The notes beneath the pieces are model-generated. The model saw only the letters and a program-made list of their open reading frames with translations, did not search any database and was not told the origin of the DNA. Positions 48,529-57,635 of a DNA stretch of 64,000 nucleotides are shown here, piece by piece. Numbering within the stretch: the stretch's first letter is position 1; each line of letters begins with the position of its first letter. The stretch spans positions 1,364,001 through 1,428,000 of the forward strand of contig NZ_JOMR01000001.1 in the NCBI RefSeq assembly GCF_000711195.1, read 5' to 3'. The translations under genes and the position numbers were made by a program. The stretch is from Thiomicrospira pelophila DSM 1534 (GTDB lineage: Bacteria > Pseudomonadota > Gammaproteobacteria > Thiomicrospirales > Thiomicrospiraceae).

Positions 48529-50081
48529 TGTAAAAACTCCTCTTTCGCGACTTGAAGTTTTTTAGGCTTCTGGCGAACCGGTAAACGTGTCGGATAAATA
48601 CGCAGATTTAAACGTGTAACCAGTTCATCTAAATAAAACCCGGCATAGAAAGCACGGCGAATCTTTTGTAAAGCCGGGCGTTCTGTGTGATAACGCAACA
48701 AAATATAAACCAGCATAAACAGGCCAAACAACAAAGCGATCCAAGCATCTCCCAGCCAACCTACGCTGGCTGGCATGCCAGGCACAATAAAACCCGCTCC
48801 GGCCTTTTGTAACGTATAAACCGCTAGCAATACCGCACCTAATCCCACCATGGATAACAAGGAGCTCGCGCTTAAACGCCCATGACGTTCAGCGATCAAC
48901 AGAATCAGCGCCAGCGCAAACAACAACCACGGACTATAAGGCCCTTCGATATCCGCCAACCAAACTAACCCGAACACCAAGCCGGCTGAAAACACGGTGG
49001 CCAATGTCCAATCAATAAGCGTTGGAGATTTCGAAGGCGCCATACGACGTTTCATGCTTGTTTCAACCTCAGACCCTGAGTTTAAAAACGCGTATGCTTT
49101 GTAGAAAGAGTGAGCCACAAGATGCAATAAAGCCAATTCAAATAATCCGAGAGCGCACTCCACCATCATTAAACCCATTTGCGACATGGTTGACCACGCC
49201 AACCGAACTTTAACCGTCGCACGCGTCATCATCACTAAGGCCGCCAATACGGTTGTGAGACCACCAACCACCAGCAACAACCACTGCGCGGCATCCGACA
49301 ACATAATGAGTGGCGCAAAAGCAATCAGCAAATAACCGCCTAAATTGATAATACCGGCGTGCAACAAAGCCGAAACCGGTGTCGGGGCTTCAACCACCTG
49401 AATCAACCAGCCATGCAAAGGCAACTGCGCACATTTAATTAAGGCCGCCAACGCAATAAAGACCGCGGCTACCTGATCTAGTGTGCTGAGCTCATTGGCT
49501 TGGGATATGTTTTGATAAATTTCACTGATAAACCAAGTGTCGTGCTGTAGAAACAGCAACAACATGGCGGCAAATAAGAATACTTCCGCCGCGCGCGCAA
49601 AAATCGCTTTTTTATAAGCCGCTAGCACGGCACGTTGGCGATGTGGAAAAAACAACAACAGACGATGCAAACTTAAACTAATCGCAACCCACGCCAGCAT
49701 AAAAATAATCATGTGATTACTAATCACAACGGTCGCAACACTGCCAAGTGTAATCAATAACCAGCGCAGATAACGTTTCTCTTCCTCAACATTACCCGCC
49801 ATATAAGCACTGGAAAAACGAATATTGATAAAGGCAATTAAACTGACTAAGCCCAACATCACCAAGCTGGCGAGCGACGTACCAATCCAATGGTGATACT
49901 CGCTAATACTAAACCAACCCGATACCACGCCAATGCTTAACACTACCGCAACCAGCAGGCCCATTAAACTCAAACGCTCAGCCAGTTTCCAGCGTGCTTG
50001 TTTTTCATTGGCTAAAGCCGCCAAGAAAAAACTCACCGGAACCAAGCTCGCCATGAGTACAGCAATCGTCTGTACGCTCAT
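48525..50081 (-). CDS. dabB: Inorganic carbon transporter, DabB membrane subunit (NuoL/MrpA-like)
   Basis: 518 residues, almost entirely membrane helices (about 13-14), of the proton-pumping antiporter-like family. The conserved channel region is AALIKCAQLPLHGWLIQVVEAPTPVSALLHAGIINLGGYLLI, with the Lys and His residues used for proton conduction in complex I subunits. In the Dab complex it couples a cation gradient to CO2 hydration by DabA. Its stop overlaps the dabA start (ATGA). In many relatives a LysR-type regulator gene sits next to this operon; none is here. Confidence 0.93.
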   Translation of the reverse strand: MSVQTIAVLMASLVPVSFFLAALANEKQARWKLAERLSLMGLLVAVVLSIGVVSGWFSISEYHHWIGTSLASLVMLGLVSLIAFINIRFSSAYMAGNVEEEKRYLRWLLITLGSVATVVISNHMIIFMLAWVAISLSLHRLLLFFPHRQRAVLAAYKKAIFARAAEVFLFAAMLLLFLQHDTWFISEIYQNISQANELSTLDQVAAVFIALAALIKCAQLPLHGWLIQVVEAPTPVSALLHAGIINLGGYLLIAFAPLIMLSDAAQWLLLVVGGLTTVLAALVMMTRATVKVRLAWSTMSQMGLMMVECALGLFELALLHLVAHSFYKAYAFLNSGSEVETSMKRRMAPSKSPTLIDWTLATVFSAGLVFGLVWLADIEGPYSPWLLFALALILLIAERHGRLSASSLLSMVGLGAVLLAVYTLQKAGAGFIVPGMPASVGWLGDAWIALLFGLFMLVYILLRYHTERPALQKIRRAFYAGFYLDELVTRLNLRIYPTRLPVRQKPKKLQVAKEEFLQ

Positions 50082-50324
50082 ACTTTTCTCCTAAGTCAAT
50101 CTGTCGGAAGACAATAAATGCTGGCACACAAATCCACCAAACAAATCCCGACTAGAATACTAGGGCATGTGTCTAGGCATGTAAAATTGAAAAATGGGAT
50201 AGATTCCATAGACTCTAGTGAATACATAGAAGACTCATAACTCACCCAAGCTAATAGTTTTAAATCTAAAAGAAGGCTCTTTGGGCAATTTAGATCACTC
50301 ACTACCCTGTTAAAAGATCTATAA
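50082..50324. other. dabBA upstream region, no gene supported
   Basis: AT-rich gap between dgt and dabB, both on the minus strand. It must hold the dab promoter, since a terminator closes dgt. A 68-codon minus-strand frame (50096-50302) has no family features and starts without a ribosome site, so I do not call it. No obvious inverted repeat of LysR type was found. Confidence 0.45.
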
Positions 50325-50350
50325 AAAAGCCCGAAACAAATCGGGCTTTT
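50325..50350 (-). terminator. dgt terminator
   Basis: AAAGCCCGA - TTTGTT - TCGGGCTTT followed by TTTTAT on the minus strand, 28 bp behind the dgt stop. Confidence 0.88.
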
Positions 50351-50377
50351 AACGGAAAGGCCGTTCAGGCAAATCTA

Positions 50378-51730
50378 TCACAAACGATCAAAAATAGAAC
50401 CACTCATCGGCATAAAGAACTTCTCATACATGCGCGACGCATAAGTGTTGGTCATGCCAGAAATATAATCGGAAATCACACGCTTACGTTCACGTTCTGT
50501 TTTAGCTTCATTGACCTTGCGTACCGTATTACTTGGCAATAAGCGGTCCCCATTGGCTTCTAACGCTTTAAACAAATCCATCACAATCAATTGACCTTTG
50601 TATTCCATGCCTTTCACTTCTGGGATGGTAATGACGTTTTTAAATACAAAACGTTTTAACAGATCCAATACACGAGCCTGAGCTTCCGGCAAGCAGGCCT
50701 GGTAGCGCAATAAAGGATGCTCAAACTCGTCTTGTTCAGCAATATACACATGTTCCACCATAATCCCGACCATCTTACTGACGGCATGCTTACGCGACTT
50801 TGAGCTGCCACTGAATAAACGTTCGGTCATCACATCATCCCACAACGCATTTTCGGTAAAGGCTGGGTTTTCCATGACCTCAGCTTGCCAAAGTTCACGC
50901 GATACCATTTTCATCGCCACCGCATCTTCCAAATCATGAATGCCATAAGCAATGTCATCCGCCAGCTCCATAATCGTGGTATCTAAGGATTTATATTGTG
51001 TTCTCGCATGCCCAGTCTCGCTTGGAGTCAACTGAGTGAAACGCTGACGATCGGCCAAACTGAACGGGCTTAACACCCAATTAAACACCGCTTCTTCTTC
51101 CTGATATAAGCTTTTTGGCGGATGCCAAGCACGCATATTCCACGTCTTAAAATCAGTCACTTCCGGCTCAGATAAAAGCTGCTGATAAGCCGCATTAACA
51201 CTCACCACATCCTCATAAATCGCCGGATACTTCAATACACCCAAGGTCGCGCGACGCGATAAATCTACCCCATTCGCGGGCGTATATTCACCCAACTTCG
51301 CTAAGATACGCAAGGTTTGCGCATTGCCCTCGAAGCCACCGTGATGACGCATCATATAATTCAACGCCACTTCTCCACCATGTCCAAACGGCGGATGACC
51401 TAAATCATGCGCCAAACAAATCGCTTCAATCAAATAAAACGACGGCAACCAATCCATATACGCCTGACCTTCACCATCGGTAATTAACTGCTCGACAATA
51501 CCCGAACCAATTTGCGCCACTTCCATCGAATGAGTCAAACGCGTGCGATAAAAATCCGACTCATGTAACCCGAAAATCTGGGTTTTAGACTGCAAACGGC
51601 GGAATGACGCCGAGTGAATCACCCGCGCCCGATCTCGCTGATACACAATCCGCGCTGGGCGAGCAGGCGAATCATTTAAAAACTCCGTGTACTTCTGTGT
51701 CCAAATCGGTTCTTGCTGTTGCGCGCTCAT
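50378..51730 (-). CDS. dgt: Deoxyguanosine triphosphate triphosphohydrolase-like protein
   Basis: 450 residues from ATG 51730 (MSAQQQEPIWTQKYT). HD-domain phosphohydrolase: DRARVIHSASFRRLQSKTQIFGL, the metal His in RLTHSMEVAQIGSG, and the HD pair in CLAHDLGHPPFGHGGE. A third ligand is the Asp in MELADDIAYGIHDLEDA. It splits dGTP (or other dNTPs) to nucleoside and triphosphate. It starts only about 28 bp behind rfbD on the same strand, so it is probably the last gene of the polysaccharide transcript. A functional link is not obvious. GCAGGCCTGGT variant at 50693-50703. Confidence 0.93.
   Translation of the reverse strand: MSAQQQEPIWTQKYTEFLNDSPARPARIVYQRDRARVIHSASFRRLQSKTQIFGLHESDFYRTRLTHSMEVAQIGSGIVEQLITDGEGQAYMDWLPSFYLIEAICLAHDLGHPPFGHGGEVALNYMMRHHGGFEGNAQTLRILAKLGEYTPANGVDLSRRATLGVLKYPAIYEDVVSVNAAYQQLLSEPEVTDFKTWNMRAWHPPKSLYQEEEAVFNWVLSPFSLADRQRFTQLTPSETGHARTQYKSLDTTIMELADDIAYGIHDLEDAVAMKMVSRELWQAEVMENPAFTENALWDDVMTERLFSGSSKSRKHAVSKMVGIMVEHVYIAEQDEFEHPLLRYQACLPEAQARVLDLLKRFVFKNVITIPEVKGMEYKGQLIVMDLFKALEANGDRLLPSNTVRKVNEAKTERERKRVISDYISGMTNTYASRMYEKFFMPMSGSIFDRL
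50693..50703. repeat. Variant palindrome GCAGGCCTGGT inside dgt
   Basis: Reverse complement of the ACCAGGCCTGC variant; encodes YQACL in dgt. Confidence 0.65.
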
Positions 51731-51758
51731 AACATTATCCAATTGAAATTTTTATCTA

Positions 51759-52667
51759 TCATAACCGAATTGAAGACACTCCTGCAGACGACGCTCCTAC
51801 GGAATCCACCAAAGCTTCCCTCCAAGGTCGAATTGGTGCAGGCAACCAGGCCTGGATTTGTGTGGCATCCAAAACCGAATACGCAGGGCGCAATGCTTTC
51901 GCGCCATAGTCAGCACTTGAAACCGGAAGTACTTCACAATCCAACCCACTTAACCTCATAATCTCCGTCGCCAATTCCGCCCAACTGGCTTGGCCTTGGT
52001 TGGCAAAGTGGCGAATTTGTGTCGACCACCAGGCCTGGTTGTTTGAGTTTTTATCTAGTGCTGTTTGGCGAAACTGCAGAATTTCAAATACCGCTTGGGC
52101 TAAATCTAATGCCGAAGTCGGTGAGCCGATTTGATCGTTTACGACTTGTATAGACGAGCGCATGGCACCGAGCTGGCGCATGCGAGTTAAAAAGTTGGAG
52201 CCATAAGGCGAAAATAACCAAGATGTTCTAATCACCAGGCCTGGTGGATTAACGGCAAACAACGCTTGCTCACCCGCTAATTTAGTTTGTCCATAAACAT
52301 TTAGAGGGAAAGTTAGATCAGTTTCAATATAAGGCCGCGGGTTCAAACCATTGAACACATAATCGCTCGAAAAATGCACCAGAAACCCGCCCTGTTGCTT
52401 TACTAGTTTAGCTAAGAGTTCAACCGCTATATGGTTAACGGCTTCTGCTTTATCCGCCTCGACTTCGGCTAAATCCACCTGATTACAAGCCGCACAATTA
52501 ATCACGACATCATACGACGAAGCGAGCAACACTTCCGCCACCAGGCCTGGTTGTGTAATATCCAGTTCTCGGCCAAAAGCTTGAATCTCGAATTCAGGAA
52601 AACCAACCGACACCTGCTTAAAACATTGCCCCAGCTGGCCATTCGCTCCTAAAATCAAGATTTTCAT
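51759..52667 (-). CDS. rfbD: dTDP-4-dehydrorhamnose reductase
   Basis: 302 residues, an extended short-chain dehydrogenase: ILILGANGQLGQCF nucleotide loop, INCAACNQVDLAEVE, and the catalytic Tyr/Lys in VYGQTKLAGEQALF. It makes dTDP-L-rhamnose in the last step. It follows rfbC with a 4-bp overlap. rfbA and rfbB are not in the window. The gene contains three exact palindrome copies and one near copy in about 900 bp, the densest place in the window; they encode QAW or PGLV. Confidence 0.95.
   Translation of the reverse strand: MKILILGANGQLGQCFKQVSVGFPEFEIQAFGRELDITQPGLVAEVLLASSYDVVINCAACNQVDLAEVEADKAEAVNHIAVELLAKLVKQQGGFLVHFSSDYVFNGLNPRPYIETDLTFPLNVYGQTKLAGEQALFAVNPPGLVIRTSWLFSPYGSNFLTRMRQLGAMRSSIQVVNDQIGSPTSALDLAQAVFEILQFRQTALDKNSNNQAWWSTQIRHFANQGQASWAELATEIMRLSGLDCEVLPVSSADYGAKALRPAYSVLDATQIQAWLPAPIRPWREALVDSVGASSAGVSSIRL
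51845..51855. repeat. Near-exact palindrome (11 of 12) inside rfbD
   Basis: ACCAGGCCTGG followed by A instead of T; reads IQAWLP in rfbD. Confidence 0.8.
52028..52039. repeat. Iterated palindrome copy inside rfbD
   Basis: Exact core; reads NQAWWST in rfbD. Confidence 0.95.
52234..52245. repeat. Iterated palindrome copy inside rfbD
   Basis: Exact core; reads PPGLVIR in rfbD, about 200 bp from the previous copy. Confidence 0.95.
52540..52551. repeat. Iterated palindrome copy inside rfbD
   Basis: Exact core; reads QPGLVAEV in rfbD. Confidence 0.95.
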
Positions 52668-53215
52668 TCAGACCGATCCAAGTCTGATAAAACGGGAAAG
52701 TCTAAATCTCGCTTGGACACAATCAGTTGCTCCACTGGTAAACGCCAATCAATTGACAAATCGGGGTCATCAAAGCGCACGCCTGCTTCACGTTCTGGCG
52801 CATAATAAGCATCCACTTTATAACTCACCCGCGCAAACTCACTTAACACCACAAAGCCATGTGCAAAACCCTTCGGTATAAACATCTGCTCACCGGCCTC
52901 GGCTGTCAATTCAATCGCTAAATGTTGCCCAAACGTTTTACCACCCTGGCGCAAATCCACCGCCACATCTAAAACTCGACCTTGCAACACCCGAATCAGC
53001 TTCGCCTGCGCAAACGCGCCTTGCTGATAGTGCAAACCCCGCAACACACCAAAATCGGACCCCGATTCGTTTTCCTGCACAAAATGCACGTCATAACCCA
53101 AGGCCTTATTCAGGGCCTCTTCCCGAAACGTTTCCATAAAAAAACCGCGCTCGTCTTTAAACAAGCGCGGCTTAATCAAAAAAAGGCCTTTTATGGCTTG
53201 CTCAACAAACTGCAT
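52664..53215 (-). CDS. rfbC: dTDP-4-dehydrorhamnose 3,5-epimerase
   Basis: 183 residues, the standard RmlC cupin: DERGFFMETFREEALNKALG, FVQENESGSDFGVLRGLHYQ with the catalytic His region, and FIPKGFAHGFVVLSE. It epimerises C3 and C5 of the 4-keto sugar before RfbD reduction. It overlaps rfbD by 4 bp and follows the PglF/WbpM-like gene by about 23 bp. Confidence 0.95.
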   Translation of the reverse strand: MQFVEQAIKGLFLIKPRLFKDERGFFMETFREEALNKALGYDVHFVQENESGSDFGVLRGLHYQQGAFAQAKLIRVLQGRVLDVAVDLRQGGKTFGQHLAIELTAEAGEQMFIPKGFAHGFVVLSEFARVSYKVDAYYAPEREAGVRFDDPDLSIDWRLPVEQLIVSKRDLDFPVLSDLDRSE

Positions 53216-53238
53216 AAAACCTCGTCCTGAACTCGTTT

Positions 53239-55158
53239 TTATTTAACCAGCTTTATTAAAGATTCAGTGCCAGATTTTTCTTGTGCATACAAGTAATCTA
53301 CAATACCCGATGTATGGTTAAAGCCGTGTACTAGCTGTTTTAACAACACTAACACCGCATCATAATCATAGCTTTCCAATTTGGCTTCCAGCTCAATATA
53401 GGCTTCGGTTAATTGCGTATAAGGGATAAAGTCGTCGTGGGCTTTCATAATGCGTGGATGGTCGGTGCCATCGACGTTTTCACCAATTAGCAATTCTTCA
53501 TACAATTTTTCGCCTGGGCGCAGGCCGGTATATTGAATCTCAATATCGCCGTTACCCTGCTCATCTATTACGTCCAAACCAGACAACTTAATCACGCGGC
53601 GTGCTAACTGGTCGATTTTAACTGGATCACCCATATCCAACACAAACACATCACCACCTACGCCCATAGAGCCCGCCTGAATCACCAAAGATGCCGCCTC
53701 GGGGATCGTCATAAAATAACGAGTTATATCTTTATGGGTAACAGTTACTGGCCCCCCTTCAGCAATCTGCTTTCTGAACAAGGGAATCACCGACCCAGAA
53801 GAGCCCAACACATTGCCAAACCGCACCATTAAAAAACGGGTTTTAGCATATTCAACCTGTAAAGCTTGCAACGCCAGCTCCGCTAAACGCTTGCTTGCGC
53901 CCATAAAATTAGTCGGGCGTACGGCCTTATCAGTCGAAATCAACACAAAATTACGCACCCCATTTTCCGCCGCGGCTTTCGCGCAAACATGGGTACCAAA
54001 CGCATTGTTATAAATGCCTTCTTGAATATTGTGCTCCACAATCGGCACATGCTTATAAGCCGCGGCGTGATACACCGTATCGACCCCACGCGTCACAAAC
54101 ACTCGCGTCAACTTACGTTCATCCAACACACTGCCTAAAATCGGTGTTAGATAACTATCTCGCCACTCAGGATAACAACGTAATTCATGTTCAATGTTAT
54201 AAAGCGCAATTTCGCTGACCTCAAACAAGATCAACTCTTTCGGCTGTTGCTTTAAAATCTGACGACATAACTCCGAGCCAATCGAACCGCCCGCACCCGT
54301 CACCATCACCACTTGGTCTTTAATACAACGATCTAACAAGGCTTGAACCGGCTGCACACAATCGCGCCCCAACAAATCTTCAATTTCAACTTCGCGAATA
54401 TCCGAAAAACTGACCTTGCCTGCGACTATCTCGTCCATGCCTGGCAAGGTAGACACCTTCACCGCATACGGTTCCAACCATTCCAAAATGGCCTTACGAC
54501 GTGAAGCACGTAAAGACGGAATCGCCAAAAACACTTCCGACACATCATAGTCATTAATCAAACGCTGCAAATCCGCGCGGCCATAAACCTTAACCGAGCC
54601 AATAACATGTTTTTTTAAGGCCTTATCATCATCGATAAAACCTATCACCTTTAAACCCGGAATGCGCACAATCGCGTTTAACAACTGTTGGCCAGACGAG
54701 CCCGCACCAAAAATCACCACTCGTTTGCGACCAAACGAGCTTTTTACACCCTGGGTTAACAGCCAGCGCATACTCATCCGCGTCACCGCAATAAACAACA
54801 AGGCCAACAACCAGCTAATCACAATCGACGAACGTGGATATTTAAGATCCAACATAAAGATCGCCGCCGCCCAAACCGCAAACACGACTGAAACCGACAC
54901 AAACACCGTAAAAGCAAATCGCGACCCAATATAACGAATCACGGCACGGTACAAACCTTGATTAATAAATACCGGCACGGCAAGCAATGGCAGCAATAAA
55001 ATAGCTGGCGCGTAAGTCGTTAACGGAAAAACCGTATCACCCAACCGCAACCAAATCGCCAACACCGCGACAAATAAAAGCCCCACGACATCCAACGAAA
55101 CAGAAACCGTGCGCTTAGCCCAACGCGGCAAATCAACCAATTGACGAACAATCCTCAT
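53239..55158 (-). CDS. Membrane nucleotide-sugar 4,6-dehydratase (WbpM/PglF family)
   Basis: 639 residues. Four or five membrane helices occupy about 1-135. A CoA-binding-like Rossmann domain (about 140-260, VVIFGAGSSGQQLLNAIVR) and the catalytic SDR domain (about 285-600, VMVTGAGGSIGSELCRQILK) follow. The active site is STDKAVRPTNFMGASKRLAE, with Met in place of the usual Tyr of YxxxK, as in WbpM and PglF. It converts UDP-GlcNAc to the 4-keto-6-deoxy sugar, the entry step to bacillosamine-type or QuiNAc sugars. The aminotransferase, acyltransferase and sugar transferase genes upstream complete a bacillosamine-like module. Confidence 0.92.
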   Translation of the reverse strand: MRIVRQLVDLPRWAKRTVSVSLDVVGLLFVAVLAIWLRLGDTVFPLTTYAPAILLLPLLAVPVFINQGLYRAVIRYIGSRFAFTVFVSVSVVFAVWAAAIFMLDLKYPRSSIVISWLLALLFIAVTRMSMRWLLTQGVKSSFGRKRVVIFGAGSSGQQLLNAIVRIPGLKVIGFIDDDKALKKHVIGSVKVYGRADLQRLINDYDVSEVFLAIPSLRASRRKAILEWLEPYAVKVSTLPGMDEIVAGKVSFSDIREVEIEDLLGRDCVQPVQALLDRCIKDQVVMVTGAGGSIGSELCRQILKQQPKELILFEVSEIALYNIEHELRCYPEWRDSYLTPILGSVLDERKLTRVFVTRGVDTVYHAAAYKHVPIVEHNIQEGIYNNAFGTHVCAKAAAENGVRNFVLISTDKAVRPTNFMGASKRLAELALQALQVEYAKTRFLMVRFGNVLGSSGSVIPLFRKQIAEGGPVTVTHKDITRYFMTIPEAASLVIQAGSMGVGGDVFVLDMGDPVKIDQLARRVIKLSGLDVIDEQGNGDIEIQYTGLRPGEKLYEELLIGENVDGTDHPRIMKAHDDFIPYTQLTEAYIELEAKLESYDYDAVLVLLKQLVHGFNHTSGIVDYLYAQEKSGTESLIKLVK

Positions 55159-55213
55159 AAATTCTTTTCTCTAATGCTTCTTGTATTCAAAATGAATCGC
55201 AAGCAATTATACC

Positions 55214-55225
55214 ACCAGGCCTGGT
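55214..55225. repeat. Iterated palindrome copy behind the aminotransferase gene
   Basis: Exact core, one base after the stop codon of the aminotransferase gene (stop ends at 55227 on the minus strand), in the only sizeable gap of that part of the operon. Confidence 0.95.
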
Positions 55226-55226
55226 G

Positions 55227-56402
55227 CTAAATCTGAGCCTTTGCCATTACTTGTTCTATCACCTTACAAGTCAAATCGATCTCTGCTTCGGTCAAAGTCG
55301 GATGCACTAAAAACATCAACGATGTTTCACCCAACTCTTTTGCCACGGTTAAACGCTCAGCAGGCCTAAAACCTGTATCGTCAAATGCCTTTTCCAAATA
55401 CACCTCAGAACAAGAACCCGAAAAACACGGCACGCCTAACGCATTAATTTCCGCCATAATCCGATCACGATCCCAGCCAGACTTAAGCTTTGCTGGCTCA
55501 ACAAACACATAACACTTATAGGCCGCGTGGTCGATATAGTCTGGCACATCCGGTACACGCAGGCTTGGATGTTGGCGACACACATCCCAAATCCGCTGCG
55601 CATTCGCCACGCGCTTGGCCGTCCAATCCGCCATGCGTTTTAACTGAATGTGGCCAATTAACGCCTGCATTTCCATCATGCGCCAATTCGTACCAAACGA
55701 ATCATGCAGCCAACGAAACCCCGGCGGATGCTCGCGCTCATACACTGCTTCCCAAGACTTACCATGATCCTTATACGACCACATTTTCGACCACAACTCA
55801 CGGTCATTGGTCGTCACCATCCCGCCTTCACCACCAGTGGTCATAATCTTATCTTGGCAAAAGCTCCACGCACCAATATGCCCAATCGAACCCACCGGCT
55901 TGCCCTTATACTTCGCACCATGCGCCTGCGCACAATCCTCAATTACATAAAGCCCAAACTCATCTGCCAGCGCCATCATGCCGTCCATCTCACAAGGCCA
56001 ACCCGCCAAATGAACACACAGTATCGCCTTAGTCCTCGGCGACAACACCGCCCGCACCGATTCCGGTGTAATATTCTGCGAATCACTCGACACATCCGCA
56101 AACACCGGCGTCGCGCCCGCGTTCACAATACTCGATACAGACGCCAGAAAGGTGCGCGAAGTCACAATCACCTCATCGCCGACGCCGATCCCCAAGGCTT
56201 TTAACGCAACATCCAATGCCAAGGTACCATTCGCCAACGCCACCGCATACTCGGAGCCGCACCAACCCGCAAACTCTTTCTCAAATTTACGGCATTCTTG
56301 CCCCGTCCAATAATTCACTCTATTCGACAACAGCACATCTCGCACCGCATCCGCTTCCTCAACAGTAAACGACGGCCAAGGCGAAAACTTAGTATTCAAC
56401 AT
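55227..56402 (-). CDS. DegT/DnrJ/EryC1-type sugar aminotransferase
   Basis: 391 residues, PLP-dependent fold type I. It has ALANGTLALDVALKALGIGVGDEVIVTSRTFLAS, the cofactor aspartate in YVIEDCAQAHGA, and the PLP lysine in SFCQDKIMTTGGEGGM. It transfers an amino group to a 4-keto sugar nucleotide, here most likely the product of the PglF/WbpM-like dehydratase. The exact sugar (bacillosamine precursor or another 4-amino-4,6-dideoxy sugar) is inferred from context. It is followed by an unremarkable 130-bp gap on its upstream side that contains a palindrome variant. Confidence 0.9.
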   Translation of the reverse strand: MLNTKFSPWPSFTVEEADAVRDVLLSNRVNYWTGQECRKFEKEFAGWCGSEYAVALANGTLALDVALKALGIGVGDEVIVTSRTFLASVSSIVNAGATPVFADVSSDSQNITPESVRAVLSPRTKAILCVHLAGWPCEMDGMMALADEFGLYVIEDCAQAHGAKYKGKPVGSIGHIGAWSFCQDKIMTTGGEGGMVTTNDRELWSKMWSYKDHGKSWEAVYEREHPPGFRWLHDSFGTNWRMMEMQALIGHIQLKRMADWTAKRVANAQRIWDVCRQHPSLRVPDVPDYIDHAAYKCYVFVEPAKLKSGWDRDRIMAEINALGVPCFSGSCSEVYLEKAFDDTGFRPAERLTVAKELGETSLMFLVHPTLTEAEIDLTCKVIEQVMAKAQI

Positions 56403-56442
56403 CTAAAACCCCAAATTCAAAATTCATTGCTCATTCTGTACA

Positions 56443-56453
56443 ACCAGGCCTGC
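56443..56453. repeat. Variant palindrome ACCAGGCCTGC, intergenic
   Basis: Eleven-base variant in the 133-bp gap between the MaoC-like gene and the aminotransferase gene; nothing else is evident in that gap. Confidence 0.7.
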
Positions 56454-56535
56454 TGCCCAAACACCGCCAGCAATTACGAAGACGCAGCGGCAAATTCCGC
56501 CACAATTAGTTTGAGTTAGGTCGCACCTGACTTTA

Positions 56536-56967
56536 TTAACCCTTTGGAGGTATATACATTTCAGCTTCACCATCAATAACAACTTTGTTCTTTACCTTAC
56601 AGGTCGTGCTAAAAAAGACTCTACGTTTTACAACATCAATTCCTACAACTTCAATAGTCGCAATTACTTCGTCACCTATATAAACAGGGCGTTTAAAATT
56701 TAAGTTTTGACTAACATACACGCAACCGCGCCCAGGTAATTTAGTACCAAATAAAGCAGAAAAATATGACGCCGACATCAAACCATGAGCAATTCTTTTT
56801 TTAAAACGAGTAGAAGCCGCAAATTCCTCATCAAGATGGGCAGGATTTTTATCACCTGATATCTCAGCATAGGCAACAACATCATTATCCGTAATAGTAT
56901 GAGATGAAGACTCTTTCATGCCCACTTCAATTTCATGTATATCAAACTCTTTAAAATTGTCAGTCAT
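56536..56967 (-). CDS. MaoC-like hot-dog hydratase inside the polysaccharide operon
   Basis: 143 residues with the (R)-specific enoyl-CoA hydratase signature YAEISGDKNPAHLDEEFA (catalytic Asp and His) and the following IAHGLMSASYFSALFG; the C-terminal strand block is CVYVSQNLNFKRPVYIGDEV. Relatives interconvert crotonyl-CoA and (R)-3-hydroxybutyryl-CoA. Its start overlaps the stop of the acyltransferase gene by 4 bp (ATGA), so the two are translationally coupled. The likely job is to supply a 3-hydroxyacyl-CoA for N-acylation of an amino sugar; that is inference. It is more AT-rich than the neighbouring rfb genes. Confidence 0.85.
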   Translation of the reverse strand: MTDNFKEFDIHEIEVGMKESSSHTITDNDVVAYAEISGDKNPAHLDEEFAASTRFKKRIAHGLMSASYFSALFGTKLPGRGCVYVSQNLNFKRPVYIGDEVIATIEVVGIDVVKRRVFFSTTCKVKNKVVIDGEAEMYIPPKG

Positions 56968-57635
56968 CGCATTTTTCTCATGTTTTCTTTAGTTAAAGGT
57001 ACAGCTGGATTCCCGAATACTGTAATACCCGCAGAAATATTTTTAGTAACAACAGCACCGGCTGCAACAATAGCCCCTTCACCTATAACTAAAGGCTTAT
57101 TAGGCTTACCCTGCTTAATAATTGCACCTGTACCGATGTAAGCATGACTCCGAATATGAACATTACCATTACACTTCACACCAGGTCCAAAAGTAACGAA
57201 ATCGCCAATAACGCAATCATGTGCTACGTAACTATAAATGTTGGCGTGAAATGCCTTACCGATTTGAACATTAGACGTTAATGTTGTAAATGATGTAAGG
57301 ATTAAATTTTCACCAGTATCAACCTCATCTAAAACTACCGCATTCTTAGCAATTATTGAAAGATGGTTGATTCTATTTTTTTCTAACTTCTCAAACAACA
57401 CCTCTCTGGTTTTGCTGTTAGCAATAGCGAGCGTTGCATATTTTGCATCCGCCTCAAGCTTCAAAAAAGCATCGAACGTACAAACCTTTACACCATTTAC
57501 AAATTCGTCAGTCACACCATCGTCAATAAAAACAAATTCTGCCGCTAGTCCATTAGAAAATGTTTCACGCACTAAGGGCATAACCTCACGCCCAAAACCA
57601 CTTGCACCATAAACCGCATAAATACTTTTACTCAT
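56964..57635 (-). CDS. PglD/NeuD-family sugar O/N-acyltransferase
   Basis: 223 residues. An N-terminal Rossmann-like subdomain (IYAVYGASGFGREVMPLVRE) is followed by a left-handed beta helix of hexapeptide repeats (about 95-210), with the likely catalytic His in YSYVAHDCVIGDFVTFGPG. Members acylate 4-amino sugar nucleotides using acetyl-CoA. Coupling to a MaoC-like hydratase hints that the donor here may be 3-hydroxybutyryl-CoA or similar. It overlaps the sugar transferase gene by 4 bp. Confidence 0.9.
   Translation of the reverse strand: MSKSIYAVYGASGFGREVMPLVRETFSNGLAAEFVFIDDGVTDEFVNGVKVCTFDAFLKLEADAKYATLAIANSKTREVLFEKLEKNRINHLSIIAKNAVVLDEVDTGENLILTSFTTLTSNVQIGKAFHANIYSYVAHDCVIGDFVTFGPGVKCNGNVHIRSHAYIGTGAIIKQGKPNKPLVIGEGAIVAAGAVVTKNISAGITVFGNPAVPLTKENMRKMR

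Noticed and set aside
50096-50302. 68-codon frame upstream of dabB
   Set aside because: No ribosome site, no recognisable pattern, lies in the expected promoter region.
55704-56204. 166-codon plus-strand frame inside the aminotransferase gene
   Set aside because: Complete overlap with the well-supported aminotransferase; no features of its own.
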